From: Mycoplasma seminis
GTDB lineage: Bacteria > Bacillota_I > Bacilli_A > Mycoplasmatales > Metamycoplasmataceae
DNA length: 64,000 nt
Reading direction: 5' to 3'
Assembly (NCBI RefSeq): GCF_030718845.1
Contig: NZ_CP132191.1
Coordinates: 62,001-126,000, forward strand
This document shows, piece after piece, positions 1 to 9,893 of this stretch. Within the stretch, counting starts at the first letter, position 1, and every line of letters begins with the position of its first letter. The position numbers and the translations under genes are program-made. Under the pieces are notes generated by a model. The model had not been told where the DNA came from. It worked only from the letters and a program-made list of their open reading frames with translations, and searched no databases.

Positions 1-23
1 AAAATTAATATTTAATATATAGT

Positions 24-54
24 AAAATGTGCCTAGGATTTAGGCACATTTTTT
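24..54. terminator. intrinsic terminator hairpin
   Basis: Two 12-base arms (24-35 and 41-52) pair perfectly around a 5-base loop and are followed by T on the plus strand and preceded by A, so it can work in both directions. It overlaps the stop codon of the minus-strand dprA-like gene and probably also ends a gene entering from the left. Confidence 0.8.
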
Positions 55-787
55 ATACATTTAGCACTTCTGAAATCATTGTGATTAAATTAGCTCCAGA
101 TTTAATTAATGAATTATTTCCATCATTAGGTAGAGAACCTGGAAAACAGTTGATATCTTTTCCTAAATCAACGAAGTAATTAATTAAATTAAATACCTTT
201 GAATTTTCGTTGCAAGAAAATGAAATTAAGGAATTAGAGATACATGCAGCAATTAAATTAGCTTCCTTAAAATAAAATCTTTTAGGATGAGCATCTAGTG
301 GATATTGTGAAATAAATAATTCATTTTCAAAATTTATATCGCTATAATCAAGTGTGTTTAATCCACTTTTAGCAATGTGGATTATTTTTCCATTATGTGA
401 ACGGAAATAAGATACTATATCAGCTTCCGAATCATAATCATTAGTAAAAAGTACACTGTTGTTAACTAAAGTATCAATATTGCTTTTAAATCAGCTATTA
501 GCTTGTGGATTATTTTGCTCATTAATTAAATAATAAATTTTCTTACTATTTAATAAATTAACATTACCTTTGTAAAAAATCACATATGGTGGATATTTAA
601 GTAGATTTAAGACATCTGGATAGCAGTTACTAAATAATGTAAAATATTTCACTCCTGCTTGCATATATTTATTGTGTAATTCCATTAATTCTTTGCGACT
701 AATTTCTGTGCTTTTTGCAATTTCTTTAAAAATCAAAAAAGAATCACCTTTGACTTTGTTTGCTAGATAAAATAATAGTTCATTCAT
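53..787 (-). CDS. dprA: divergent DprA/Smf-like DNA-processing protein
   Basis: Read with TGA as Trp this is 244 residues. The C-terminal half follows the DprA Rossmann pattern: a YPLDAHPKRFYFKEANLIAA stretch matching the family's YPPGTPP...FPRRNRIISGLS block, then PGSLPNDGNNSLIKSGANLI matching PGS...N.LI.EGA. DprA loads RecA on single-stranded DNA in transformation. Here the glycine-rich GSR...YG signature is replaced by a poor match near INEQNNPQANSW, and the protein is shorter than typical DprA (about 300 or more), so the DNA-binding function may be weakened. The start at 787 is chosen for the GGAGG at 791-795; an upstream in-frame ATG lacks a ribosome site. Divergent from the lactate dehydrogenase operon. 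Confidence 0.7.
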
Positions 788-886
788 ATTCCTCCATTCT
801 ATATATTGATTTTTTTCATAGTGAACAGAAAATAATAAAAAACTAAAGATAGTCAACTTTTAAGTCTAAAATATAGTTGTTTTATT

Positions 887-910
887 TATTTTCATTTTAA
901 AATGAAAATA
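887..910. promoter_or_regulatory. perfect 24-bp palindrome, candidate operator
   Basis: The arms TATTTTCATTTT (887-898) and AAAATGAAAATA (899-910) are exact reverse complements with no spacer. The palindrome ends one base before the -10 hexamer TATAAT at 912-917, so it covers the position of the -35 region of the ldh-aquaporin operon. No poly-T follows, which argues against a terminator. Confidence 0.5.
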
Positions 911-911
911 A

Positions 912-917
912 TATAAT
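912..917 (+). promoter_or_regulatory. -10 element of the ldh-aquaporin operon
   Basis: Exact TATAAT, 40 bases before the ATG of the dehydrogenase gene; a GGAGAT ribosome site precedes the start. The -35 position falls inside the palindrome 887-910. Confidence 0.55.
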
Positions 918-957
918 TTATTTAAATACACTACAAAAACTTAAATTAGGAGATATT

Positions 958-1995
958 ATGAAAATAGCTTTCTTCGATGCGAAGGACTATGATGTAACAT
1001 CTTTCGATAAATACAATAATGGTAGACATGAAATTACTTTTTTTAAAGAAAATCTTAACCTTGATACAGTAAAACTTGCTCAAGGATATGATGCGGTATG
1101 TGGTTTTGTTAACACATATGGTGACAAAGTAATTCTTGAAGTATTATCGAAAATGGGAGTCAAATATTGATTCCAAAGATCAATGGGATATAACAAAATT
1201 GATGTTGCGAAAGCAAATGAATTAGGAATTGAAGTATTTAGAATTTTTAACTATTCAGCTGAAAGTATTGGTGAATTTGCATTCGCTACTATGTCAGCTT
1301 TAAACCGTAACTTACTTGTTGCAAATAGTAGAGTTCAAAAATACAACTTTTCATTAAATGGATTAGATGGTAAATGTATTGGTAACTCTACAATCGGAGT
1401 TATTGGTTCAGGTAAAATTGGACAAACATTTGTCAGAATAGCAAAAGCTACAGGTGCTAAAGTTTTAGTATTTGATGCATTTGCTAGAGAAAACTTCCCA
1501 CAACTTGCTGAAACATTTGGATTTGAATTCGTTTCACTTACAGAATTATTACAACAAAGTGACTTTATTTCAATTCACTGTCCACTTCTTCCGTCAACAA
1601 GATACTTAATTGATGAAGCTGCAATTAACACAATGAAAGATGGTGTAATTGTAGTTAATACAGCTAGAGGTGAAATTGTTGATTTAAAAGCAATGCTTAA
1701 AGGACTTAAATCAGGAAAAGTTCGTGGATTTGCTACTGATGTTTTAGAAAGAGAAGAAGGACGTTTCTATGAAGATGTTTCTTCTCGTATTGCTGAATTA
1801 AAAGCAATGGACCCGGAATGAAAAGAACTTATTGAAATGCCTAATACTTTAGTTACATCTCACCAAGCTTACTTAACAGACTTAGCATTAAGTCAAATTG
1901 CATTAGCTACATTGGAAAATGCAGATAACGCTGAAAAAGGAGACTTCTCAAAAGCTTTAAGAGTTCTAGAGAACGGAAAAATACAAAATGGATAA
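958..1995 (+). CDS. ldhD: D-lactate dehydrogenase (D-isomer 2-hydroxyacid dehydrogenase)
   Basis: 345 residues with two TGA-Trp codons. It reduces pyruvate to D-lactate with NADH, regenerating NAD+ in a fermentative cell. The NAD-binding GSGKIGQ loop is near residue 150. The catalytic Arg is in NTARGEIVD (R237), followed by an Asp/Glu region and the catalytic His in SHQAYLT (H302), in the order seen in D-LDH/VanH/LdhA. Length matches the family (about 330-345). An AGGAGAT ribosome site precedes the ATG. Its end overlaps the start of the aquaporin-family gene by 8 bases, so the two are co-transcribed. Exact substrate (lactate versus another 2-hydroxyacid) cannot be fixed from sequence. Confidence 0.85.
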
Positions 1996-3166
1996 AATTC
2001 AATCAACTGCTGTTGACAGAAAAGAAGAGTCAGAAAAACCAAGGCCAGCTCAAGCTGTCAAAATGTTTATTAAAGATTTTTTTAGCTTTTTCAAATTTAA
2101 ATTAACTGAAAGAGATAATGCTGAAAAACCTGGCGATGTTAAAACATGAATTACCCATGGAATCGCTGAATTTATCGGAACAATATTAATTTCACTTGGA
2201 CTAGCTGGAGTTTCAATCTATACTCCAAATCCAAACGGTTATGTTGCCGAATCTTATTTATTACACCCAATTATCGTTGGTTTCTATGCTGGGTTTATTG
2301 TTGTTGGAGCATGTTTATTCCTATTTCTTCGTTGAAGTTGTGATTTAAACCCTTCAGTAACAATTTACCGTTATTTAAATGGTAGAAATAATGGATGATA
2401 TGCAACTTATAAAATTATTATCCAAATGTTAGGAGCTGTTGCTGCCGGAGCTATTATTTATGGTTTGGGTAAAGCGTCTGCACCTGACCACTTTATATCA
2501 AATGCACCAATTACAGCAATAGGAGCAGCTAAAAAATCATTCTTAGATTATACACATGCAAGCAGAACTCATTTACTTGCTAGTGGATCCTTATGAATTT
2601 TCTTTGTTGAGTTAGTAATGACTTCAATTCTATTATTCCCAATTTTCTCACCTAACATTAATAACAAATACCGTGATTTATTAATTATGTTTGTTATTTC
2701 ACTTTCAGTGTGAATGGGACTTTTAGGAGGATCAGCTGCAATTAACCCTGCTAGAGGGCTTGCACAACAATTCCCAGTACTTCTTTTTGAAGGGCACTCA
2801 GAAAACTTAGTCGCTTCTACAGTTAAAGATTTACATGGACTTGGATATCAAAACCTAGGGTTTAGTTCTGAAATTTTTACAACTGTTAATAAAAATCTAT
2901 TTCATCCAGATGTAAAACTACCTGAAGGACAAGATGCACATGCTATTGCACAAGCATTAAAAGAAAACGGAATCTTATGAGATTCAATTGCTTATGGAAC
3001 ACTTGCTATGGTTATTGGTGATGTTCTTTCACCTGTATTCTACTTACTTGTTCAAGGATTTACACTTACAACAGTTAACCCTATGGTAACTAAAATTATT
3101 GCATTTAAAAACTATAGAGCACAACAAATTACTACACCAGCAAAAAGCAGAGAAACTAAAAAATAA
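1988..3166 (+). CDS. MIP/aquaporin-family channel
   Basis: 392 residues, longer than the usual ~270. The two half-helix motifs are visible: NPS at about residue 121 (variant of NPA) and NPA followed by Arg at 253. About 55 charged residues precede the first membrane segment, and a polar loop of roughly 60 residues lies between the second NPA helix and the last membrane segment. MIP channels pass water, glycerol or small acids. The ATG at 1988 lies inside the end of the D-lactate dehydrogenase gene, which makes a role in lactic acid or glycerol movement plausible; lactic-acid-permeable MIP channels are known in lactobacilli. Substrate is inference. Confidence 0.85.
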
Positions 3167-3175
3167 TTATTTTAT

Positions 3176-3209
3176 TCATACATATATTTAATATATATGT
3201 ATGATTTTT
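3176..3209 (+). terminator. terminator between aquaporin gene and tex
   Basis: 12-bp stem (TCATACATATAT at 3176-3187 and its complement at 3193-3204), loop TTAAT, then TTTTT at 3205-3209. It sits immediately before the tex ribosome site, so it could also act as a partial read-through signal. Confidence 0.6.
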
Positions 3210-3224
3210 ATATCTGGAGGAAAT

Positions 3225-5360
3225 ATGGATAAAGACGCAATTTTATTAGTTTCAAAAGAACTAAATATAACAGAAAAACAAGTTAATACAGTGCTTGACA
3301 TGTTAGCTCAAGGTGATACAGTACCCTTCATTTCTCGTTATAGAAAAGATAAAACTGATGGATTAAATGAAGAACAAATTTATAAAATAGAAGCTTTATT
3401 TAAATACAAAAACGAATTGCTTGAAAGACAACAAGCAATTTTAAAGATTTTAAAAGAAAAAGACTTGCTCACAGAGGAATTAGAAAAGAAAATCAAAGCA
3501 ACTACAGTAAAAAGCGATTTAGAAGCCTTATATGAACCTTTTAAAGTAGGTAAAGTTACAAAAGCATCTAAAGCTATTGCTTTAGGGCTTGAACCGCTTG
3601 CAAAAAGAATTTTTGAAAACAAATCAAAAGATTTTAAAAGGGAAATTGAAGCTAAAAAATACCTTAGTGAACAAGTTCCTAGTGTCGAATTCGCCTTGGA
3701 GCAAGCTAATTACATCATTGCTCAATGAATTTCACAAGACTTTGAAATTAGAGAACAAATTAAAAATGATATTTTAAATTATGGAAGTATTGTGACTTCT
3801 CAAAACAAAAAAGTTGAAGATGAAGGTTTAAAATTCAAAAATTACTATGAATACAGCATTCCAATTAAATACATTAAAAACCACAATGTTTTAGCAATTA
3901 ATAGAGGTGAAAAATTAGGTATTTTAAAAGTATCATTCTCATATAAAGAAAATGTGCTTGAAACAATTATTTTAAAGAAAATAGATAAAACTAGAAATAA
4001 TAAACCTAATGTAATTGATGCATTACAAGATAGTTTAAAACGTTTAATTTTACCTAGTGTAGAAAGAGAAATCTTTAGTGATTTATTTTCTAAAGCTGAA
4101 GCTTCAAGTATTCAAATTTTTGCTAATTCAGTTGAAAAATTACTTTTAGCACCTGCAATTAGTGGTCACAATATTTTAGCTATTGATCCAGCGTTTGTAA
4201 ATGGATGTAAAATGGCTGCATTAAATGAAAATGGAGACGTTTTAAAGATAGATAAGATATTTCCTAATAAGCCACAAGAAAGAGTCGCAGAAGCTACTAA
4301 AAAAGTGCTTGATATGATTAGAAGCTATGACATTGATATTGTTGTTATAGGAAACGGAACCGCTTCAAGAGAAACCGAGACTTTTATTGCTAATATTATT
4401 AGTCAAAATAAATTAAATGTTAAATATGCTATTGTTTCAGAAGTTGGTGCTTCAGTGTATTCAGCTTCAAAACTTGCAATTGAAGAATTTCCTAACTTAA
4501 ATGTTGAAGAAAGAAGTGCAATTAATATTGGGCGTAAGTTCCTAGACCCATTAAATGAATTAGTTAAAATTGATCCAAAATCAATTGGTGTGGGCCAATA
4601 TCAACACGATGTAAATCAAAAAGAATTAGAACATTATCTTGATTTTAAAGTGCAAAAAGTAGTTAATCAAGTTGGAGTGGATTTAAATACCGCTACAAAA
4701 CACATTTTAACCTTTATTGCTGGACTTAGCCCTAAGAATGCTGAAAATATTATTCAATATAGAAATGCTAAAGCAGATAAGAGTTTTAGTTCTAGATTTG
4801 AGTTAAAAAACATTAAAGGAATTGGTGAAAAAACTTTTGAGCAAGCAATTGGATTCTTAAGAATCTTTAGTTCACCTAATTATTTAGATAAAACAATTAT
4901 TCACCCTGAGTCATATGCTCTTGCTAATGAAATTATTAAGGATTATAATTTAAATCCATCTGAAGATGGAATTAACGTTTCTAGCTTAAACGTAGGCGAA
5001 TTAAGTAAAAAATATAATGCAGATAAATATCAAATTGAATTAATTCTGCAAGCATTTTCAACACCATTAAAGAAAATTGTTGATGATAAACAAGGATTTA
5101 TATTAAAAGATACATTAACTAAAGTTGAAGATTTACAACCTGGTAGCGTGGTATCCGGAACCGTAGAAAACATCACTGATTTTGGTGTGTTTATGTATAT
5201 TGGAATAAAACAAAGTTTATTTATTCATGTTTCTAATTTAAAATTAGAAGAAGGAAATACAATTTTTGATCAATATTATCCTGGAATGATTTTAAAAGCA
5301 GAAATCTTAGAAATTGATATGCAAAGAAATCGTGTAAATGGAAAAGAATTAGTTGCTTAA
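3225..5360 (+). CDS. tex: Tex-family S1 RNA-binding protein
   Basis: 711 residues with one TGA-Trp at about residue 168. The N-terminal HTH-like region (ELNITEKQVNTVLDML) leads into DTVPFISRYRKDKTDGLNEEQ, a hallmark of Tex. It continues with the YqgF-like domain (ILAIDPAF...CKMAALN), helix-hairpin-helix motifs (GLSPKNAENIIQYRN and IKGIGEKTFEQAIGFLRI), and a C-terminal S1 domain (residues about 640-711, SVVSGTVENITDFGVFMYI). Tex binds RNA and is linked to transcription and RNA turnover. The start at 3225 follows GGAGG at 3216-3220; an in-frame ATG at 3201 lies upstream of this site and is rejected. Confidence 0.92.
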
Positions 5361-5373
5361 AAAATACAAAAAA

Positions 5374-5402
5374 GGTTATGACATAGTCATAACCGTATTT
5401 TT
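5374..5402. terminator. convergent terminator after tex
   Basis: 9-bp perfect stem (GGTTATGAC 5374-5382, complement 5386-5394) with a 3-base loop, followed by GTATTTTTT. A-rich on the left and T-rich on the right, so it serves tex and the convergent membrane-protein gene. Confidence 0.8.
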
Positions 5403-6160
5403 TAATCTCTTCTTCCTACAAAAAGCATAATAACATATCAAAGTAATTGTGCATATGAAATAAATAATAAAATACCTTCTTGGATAGCTATTGAAAGCAT
5501 ATCTCTTTTACTCATATATTGAGCTACGTCTGCTGTTTTTCTAATCATTCATCATTGAATAATCATGTTGATTGATATTAAAGCAGTTCCTATTACTGTA
5601 ACATATCAGTTTGCTCTATAAACAAAGAATGAAACGAAAAATGTAATAAGGAATGCTACTGAAAGAAATGCAACAAATATTCACATTACTCTAATATTAA
5701 CTAGTTGGAATAATCCTAGAATAGCCGCAATTACCATAACTCCAGCTGGAATAAGCATAATTCCAATCATTGCCGGCATATTGTTCATTGTTTCAGGGCT
5801 TGCTAAGTTAAAGTAAGCAAAGAATGCTAAAGCAATCACAATACCATAAAAGATAATAAAGACTGGGAATAAAGCTAATTTGACGTATGGATTTTTAAAC
5901 ATTCCAATAAACATAGTTAAAAAGAAATTAACTAAGAATATCACTACTAGAGCTATTATTAATGCAATCCAATGTTGTTCAAAGAAGTTTGCAAAATGCT
6001 CGGTTGAAAACCAAAAGCTAAGCCCTACAGCAAGTGAAAGCATTAATACTAATCCGACTATAAAAGTCAATAGCATAATAGCATAAAACTGTGTTTTTGC
6101 ACTAATAGATGTTTTTTCAAATGTAACATCTGTAAAATCTTGTTTTTGTGTTGAATTCAT
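5402..6160 (-). CDS. seven-span membrane protein, possibly Bax inhibitor-1/YccA family
   Basis: 252 residues when TGA is read as Trp. A polar N-terminal segment of about 25 residues is followed by seven hydrophobic segments and a short tail ending LLWYVIMLFVGRRD. The seven-helix layout, the length and the C-terminal pattern of aromatic residues before a GRRD-like end resemble BI-1/YccA proteins, which are membrane proteins linked to stress tolerance and ion leak. The match is by overall architecture rather than a diagnostic motif, so an unrelated multi-spanning protein is possible. Transcribed away from the ribosomal operon's end, sharing a terminator region with tex. Confidence 0.5.
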
Positions 6161-6200
6161 AACAGTATAATTTTAACATTTAATAATAAATTTAATAATA

Positions 6201-6222
6201 AAAGCAACCTTGCGGCTGCTTT
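6201..6222 (-). terminator. terminator of rpsP-trmD-rplS
   Basis: On the minus strand AAAGCAGCC and GGTTGCTTT form a 9-bp stem (one G-T pair) closed by a GCAA tetraloop, followed by a weak T/A tract. Lies 14 bases after the rplS stop. Confidence 0.6.
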
Positions 6223-6235
6223 GTGGGCAAATAGA

Positions 6236-6592
6236 TTATTTATTTCTTTTGATTTCTTTAAGACGAGCTGATTTACCTTTACGGTCTCTCATGTAGAATA
6301 ATCTTTTTCTACGAACTTTGTTTTGACGAACTACTTCAATGTGTGCGATTAAAGGTGAGTTTACTAAGAATGTTCTTTCAACTCCGATACCGTATGAATC
6401 TTTTCTAACTGTGAATGATTCTCTTGTACCTGATTCTTTTTTGCTGATTACTAAACCTTCAAAAATTTGGATACGTTCTTTTTCACCTTCACGGATACGT
6501 ACGTGAACTTTAACGTTATCACCTGTTTTGAATTGTGGTAAGTCTGTACGTAATTGTGATTTTTCAACTAACTCTAATAATTTATTTCTCAT
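6236..6592 (-). CDS. rplS: 50S ribosomal protein L19
   Basis: 118 residues, the normal size. [29 protein letters not shown] and the basic [22 protein letters not shown] end are characteristic of L19, which sits at the 30S-50S interface. The start [10 protein letters not shown] at 6592 is chosen over an upstream in-frame ATG because an AAAGGA site lies just before it. The ATG lies inside the last codons of trmD (11-base overlap), implying coupled translation. Confidence 0.95.
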   Translation of the reverse strand: MRNKLLELVEKSQLRTDLPQFKTGDNVKVHVRIREGEKERIQIFEGLVISKKESGTRESFTVRKDSYGIGVERTFLVNSPLIAHIEVVRQNKVRRKRLFYMRDRKGKSARLKEIKRNK

Positions 6593-7265
6593 TTTTAATC
6601 CTTTCGATAATGTCAGGTCTATTTTTGAGAGTTTTCTCTCATTGTGCCTGCTCTTTTCATTCTTTAATTTCCTTATGATTTCCATTGAATAATACTTCAG
6701 GAACTTTCATTCCTTTATACTCACGTGGGCGAGTGTATTGCGGATAATCTAATAATCCAATTCCTTGAAATGAATCATAAACATGTGATTCTTCTTTTAT
6801 AACCCCAGGAAGCAAGCGAATAATACTATCAGCCATTACCATTGAAGGTAATTCACCACCTGTTAAAACATAATCACCAATCGAAAGCTCCATATCAACA
6901 AGCGATACAACACGTTCATCAAATCCTTCATATCTACCTGAGATAAAAGTAATTTGGTCATATTGTGAAAGTTCTTGAGCGATTTCTTGTGTAAAGGTCT
7001 TACCTTGTGGGGAAACTAATATTTTAAATCCACCACGGCTTGGTAAAGAATCTAGCGCTAAATCAATAGGTTCTACTTGTAACAATAAACCATGACCTCC
7101 ACCATAAATTTCATCATCAACTTTACGATGCTTATCTTTACTGAAGTTTCTAAAATCTACTACAGAAAAATCAACTAATTCTTTTTCTTTAGCTCTTTTA
7201 ACTATGCTTTCGTTTATAAAAGGTTCAAAGTAATTTGGAAATAATGTAAGAAAATTAATTTTCAT
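6582..7265 (-). CDS. trmD: tRNA (guanine-N1)-methyltransferase
   Basis: 227 residues after reading two TGA-Trp codons near the end. TrmD methylates G37 of tRNAs with a G at position 36, preventing +1 frameshifting. [10 protein letters not shown] at the start, [29 protein letters not shown] and [21 protein letters not shown] form the deep SAM-binding trefoil knot of the SPOUT family. The stop of rpsP and this ATG overlap by one base (TAATG), and the end overlaps rplS by 11 bases, so the three genes form a tightly coupled operon. Confidence 0.95.
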
Positions 7266-7513
7266 TATTTTTTAAGTTCTGAAGTTAAATTGTGAGCTCT
7301 AAATAAGTTAGCTACTGTAACAGTTGGTTGTGCACCTTGTTTAATTCATTTTGAAGTTAATTCTTTATCTAAAACAAATTCTTTTGTTTTAGGGTTGTAG
7401 TGTCCTAAAGCTTCGATAAATTTTCCATCACGTGGAGCTCTTGAGTCAGCAGCAACGATTTTGTATACTGGTCTGAATTTGTCTCCCATTCTTTTTAATC
7501 TAATTTTAACCAT
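7265..7513 (-). CDS. rpsP: 30S ribosomal protein S16
   Basis: 82 residues. The start [20 protein letters not shown] and the [20 protein letters not shown] block are diagnostic for S16, an early-assembly 30S protein. A strong AAGGAGG site precedes the ATG. First gene of the operon with trmD and rplS. In most Firmicutes rimM, encoding a 16S maturation factor, lies between rpsP and trmD; here the two genes overlap by one base and rimM is absent from this position. Confidence 0.95.
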
Positions 7514-7527
7514 TTGTCCTCCTTAAG

Positions 7528-7549
7528 TGTCAAGCACTACAGCTTGACA
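7528..7549 (-). promoter_or_regulatory. leader hairpin upstream of rpsP
   Basis: The 8-base arms TGTCAAGC (7528-7535) and GCTTGACA (7542-7549) pair perfectly around a 6-base loop. It falls in the 5' leader between the -10 at 7568-7573 and the ribosome site, a few bases from the AAGGAGG. Candidate site for autoregulation or mRNA stability. Confidence 0.45.
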
Positions 7550-7567
7550 GCATTTTTTAATGTATAT

Positions 7568-7573
7568 ATTATA
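7568..7573 (-). promoter_or_regulatory. -10 element of the rpsP operon
   Basis: TATAAT on the minus strand, about 55 bases upstream of the rpsP start, leaving a short leader that contains the hairpin 7528-7549. Confidence 0.5.
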
Positions 7574-7647
7574 TATGCAAAGAGATAATTTTTAATATTT
7601 TTTTAAGCCTTATTTTAAGATATAAAAGTTAAAACTAGCAAAATAAA

Positions 7648-7664
7648 AATCGCTTAAAGCGATT
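7648..7664 (-). terminator. terminator of the ecf operon
   Basis: 6-bp stem AATCGC/GCGATT with a 5-base loop, followed by TTTATTTT on the minus strand. The upstream arm overlaps the ecfT stop codon. Confidence 0.55.
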
Positions 7665-8664
7665 AAATTACTTTTGTTACTAAGTATCAAGTAGGTAAAT
7701 ATTGTGGATGAACCATATTACAAATAAAGAAGGCAAGCACTCCTAAAAGTAAGAATAGAATAACGAAATCAACTCAAGTTGGTTTAATTTTTCTATATTT
7801 AGTTCTTTTTGCATAAGGGTCGTATCCTCTAGTTTCCATTGAGTTAGATAAATCTTCAGCACGAGCAAATGAAGAAACAAAAAGCGGAATAATTAATGTG
7901 GTAAATGCATTGATTTTTTCTTTCATATTACCATGTTTAAAATCAACTCCACGTGAAGATTGCGCTTTCATAATTCTATTGGCTTCATCAATTAATGTAG
8001 GAATGAAACGAAGTGCAATAGAAATAATCATAGCGATAACGTGAGTAGGAATAAAGATTAATTTTAATGGTCATAAAATATCTTCAATTGATTTAGTAAG
8101 TAAAATAGGACGAGTAGTATTTGTTAATAATGCTGTGGTTAAAATCATGATATAGATTCTTAAAAATAAAGAGATTGTACGGTTAATTCCATCTAATGAA
8201 ACTCCATATTTTACAGACATTTGCACATTAACAAATGGTGAATGAACCAGTCCTGTGTATACCGGCATTGTTTCAAGGTGTCTTGAAGAAATACCTCATG
8301 TTCAAAAGGTTTTATCCGGATCATACATACTAAGTAATCATGTTTTACCTAAGAAATTATTTGAATAGTACATTTTTTTAACATCTTCATAAACGGTTTG
8401 GTTTGTAATTGTATAGATGTTAACAAAGAAAATAATAAATGAAATAAAGAATGGAAGTCACATTAATTTAAATAATGGTCTTAGACGTTTATTTGTAATG
8501 ATATAAATCACCATTAATGGTATTAATAGAATTAATAAATCAATAAAATATGAAACTAGAAACACCATTACAATATAAAGAATAACTGTTAATAACTTAA
8601 TTCTAGGATCTAAATTATATAAAAATCCTTTTCCGGGTATATAACGACCAAAAACACTTTTCAT
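7663..8664 (-). CDS. ecfT: energy-coupling factor transporter transmembrane protein EcfT
   Basis: 333 residues when several TGA codons are read as Trp. EcfT is the membrane scaffold that couples the EcfA1/EcfA2 ATPases to interchangeable vitamin-binding S subunits. Start GRYIPGKGFLYNLDPRIKLL is the typical EcfT opening (…HxLDPRxKL). The coupling helices are seen as AQSSRGVDF (near nt 7950) and METRGYDP (near nt 7835), the two conserved RG motifs that contact the ATPases. Hydrophobic segments flank them. Its ATG overlaps the stop of ecfA2 (TAATG). Longer than average because of an extended loop between the first and later membrane segments. Confidence 0.9.
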
Positions 8665-9893
8665 TATTTACCTCCTAAATAAGAATTTAGGAAAGTAACT
8701 AAATCCTCTTCAGATAAAATTTTTGGAACAGGTATTCCTTTATTTCTAAGTTTATTAGCAAATGATAATAAATGTGGTGGCTGAAGATTATTTTCTTTTA
8801 AAAATTCAACATCATTTAATATTTCATAAGGTTCACCATCACGAACAATTTCGCCTTTTTTAAATAGAATAATTCTGTTTGCATACTTTAGAATATTATC
8901 TAAATCGTGAGTTACATTAATAATAGTTTTACCTTGTTGATTTAAATTCTTTAAGATTTCTAATATCTCATAAACACCAACAGGATCTAATCCAGCAGTA
9001 GGTTCATCAACTACTAAAAAATCTGGCTGCATAGCTAAAATACCTGCGATTGCAACACGACGTTTTTGTCCACCTGAAAGTTCAAAAGGACTACGTGATA
9101 GGTATTCTGGTCCAAGTCCAACAGTTTCAAGACATTCCTGAGCAATTTGATAAGCTTTTTCTTTAACCATACCAAAAGCCATAGGTCCAAAAGCTATATC
9201 TTCTTGAATTGTAGCCTTAAAAAGTTGATATTCAGCAAATTGGAACACTATCCCAACATGTTTACGTAATCTTTTAGGATCTTTAGCAAAAAGGTCTCTT
9301 TTACCTTGCTTAGTGAAAATAATGCGATCTTGGATATATTTTAGTCTTTGGATAGCTTTTCCTTCTTCACTTTGTGACATGTAATTGTGTTTGAATAAGT
9401 GTAATTCTCTAGTTAAAGCATATTTAAATTGCAATTTATTTTCGTATGAGTCTTTATTCATAGCAATAAAGTTTTCTCTAAAATCATTTAATGCAATTTT
9501 TAAATCATGATTAAGTTTGTTTTGTAATTTTTTAATTTCTTTTTTGCTAGCTTTTAGCTGTTGCTTAATTTGGTGTTTTTTAATTTTTAATTCAGACTTA
9601 TATTCCTTGGAATTAGCGGGATAAGTTTCTAATAGTTCTTTTTTAGCTTGTGAAAGTAATAATTTTTTACTTATATTTACATCATCATAAAAATCTCAAG
9701 TGATTTCACCTTTAGAAGGAGATAAAAGTTGATTTAAATGTTCAATAAAAGTTGTTTTACCTGAACCAGTTGAACCAATGATTCCGATGTATTCACCATC
9801 GTTAATTTCACAATTAACATTATTTAAAGCGGTGAATTCTCAAGGAGATTTAGGATTAAAAGTATGTGATAAATCTTTAATTTTTATTTGCAT
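8664..9893 (-). CDS. ecfA2: energy-coupling factor ATPase EcfA2 with a large insertion
   Basis: 409 residues against the usual ~280. Walker [10 protein letters not shown] at residues 40-48, Q-loop IVFQ ending at 218, signature LSGGQKRR, Walker [12 protein letters not shown] and the switch His in VTHDLD are all intact. The extra length lies between Walker A and the Q-loop: about residues 70-200 are rich in Lys, Gln and Glu and look like coiled coil ([18 protein letters not shown]). In ordinary EcfA2 these two motifs are about 50 residues apart. The start overlaps the end of ecfA1 by 10 bases. Energises uptake of vitamins with EcfT, EcfA1 and S subunits. Confidence 0.9.
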
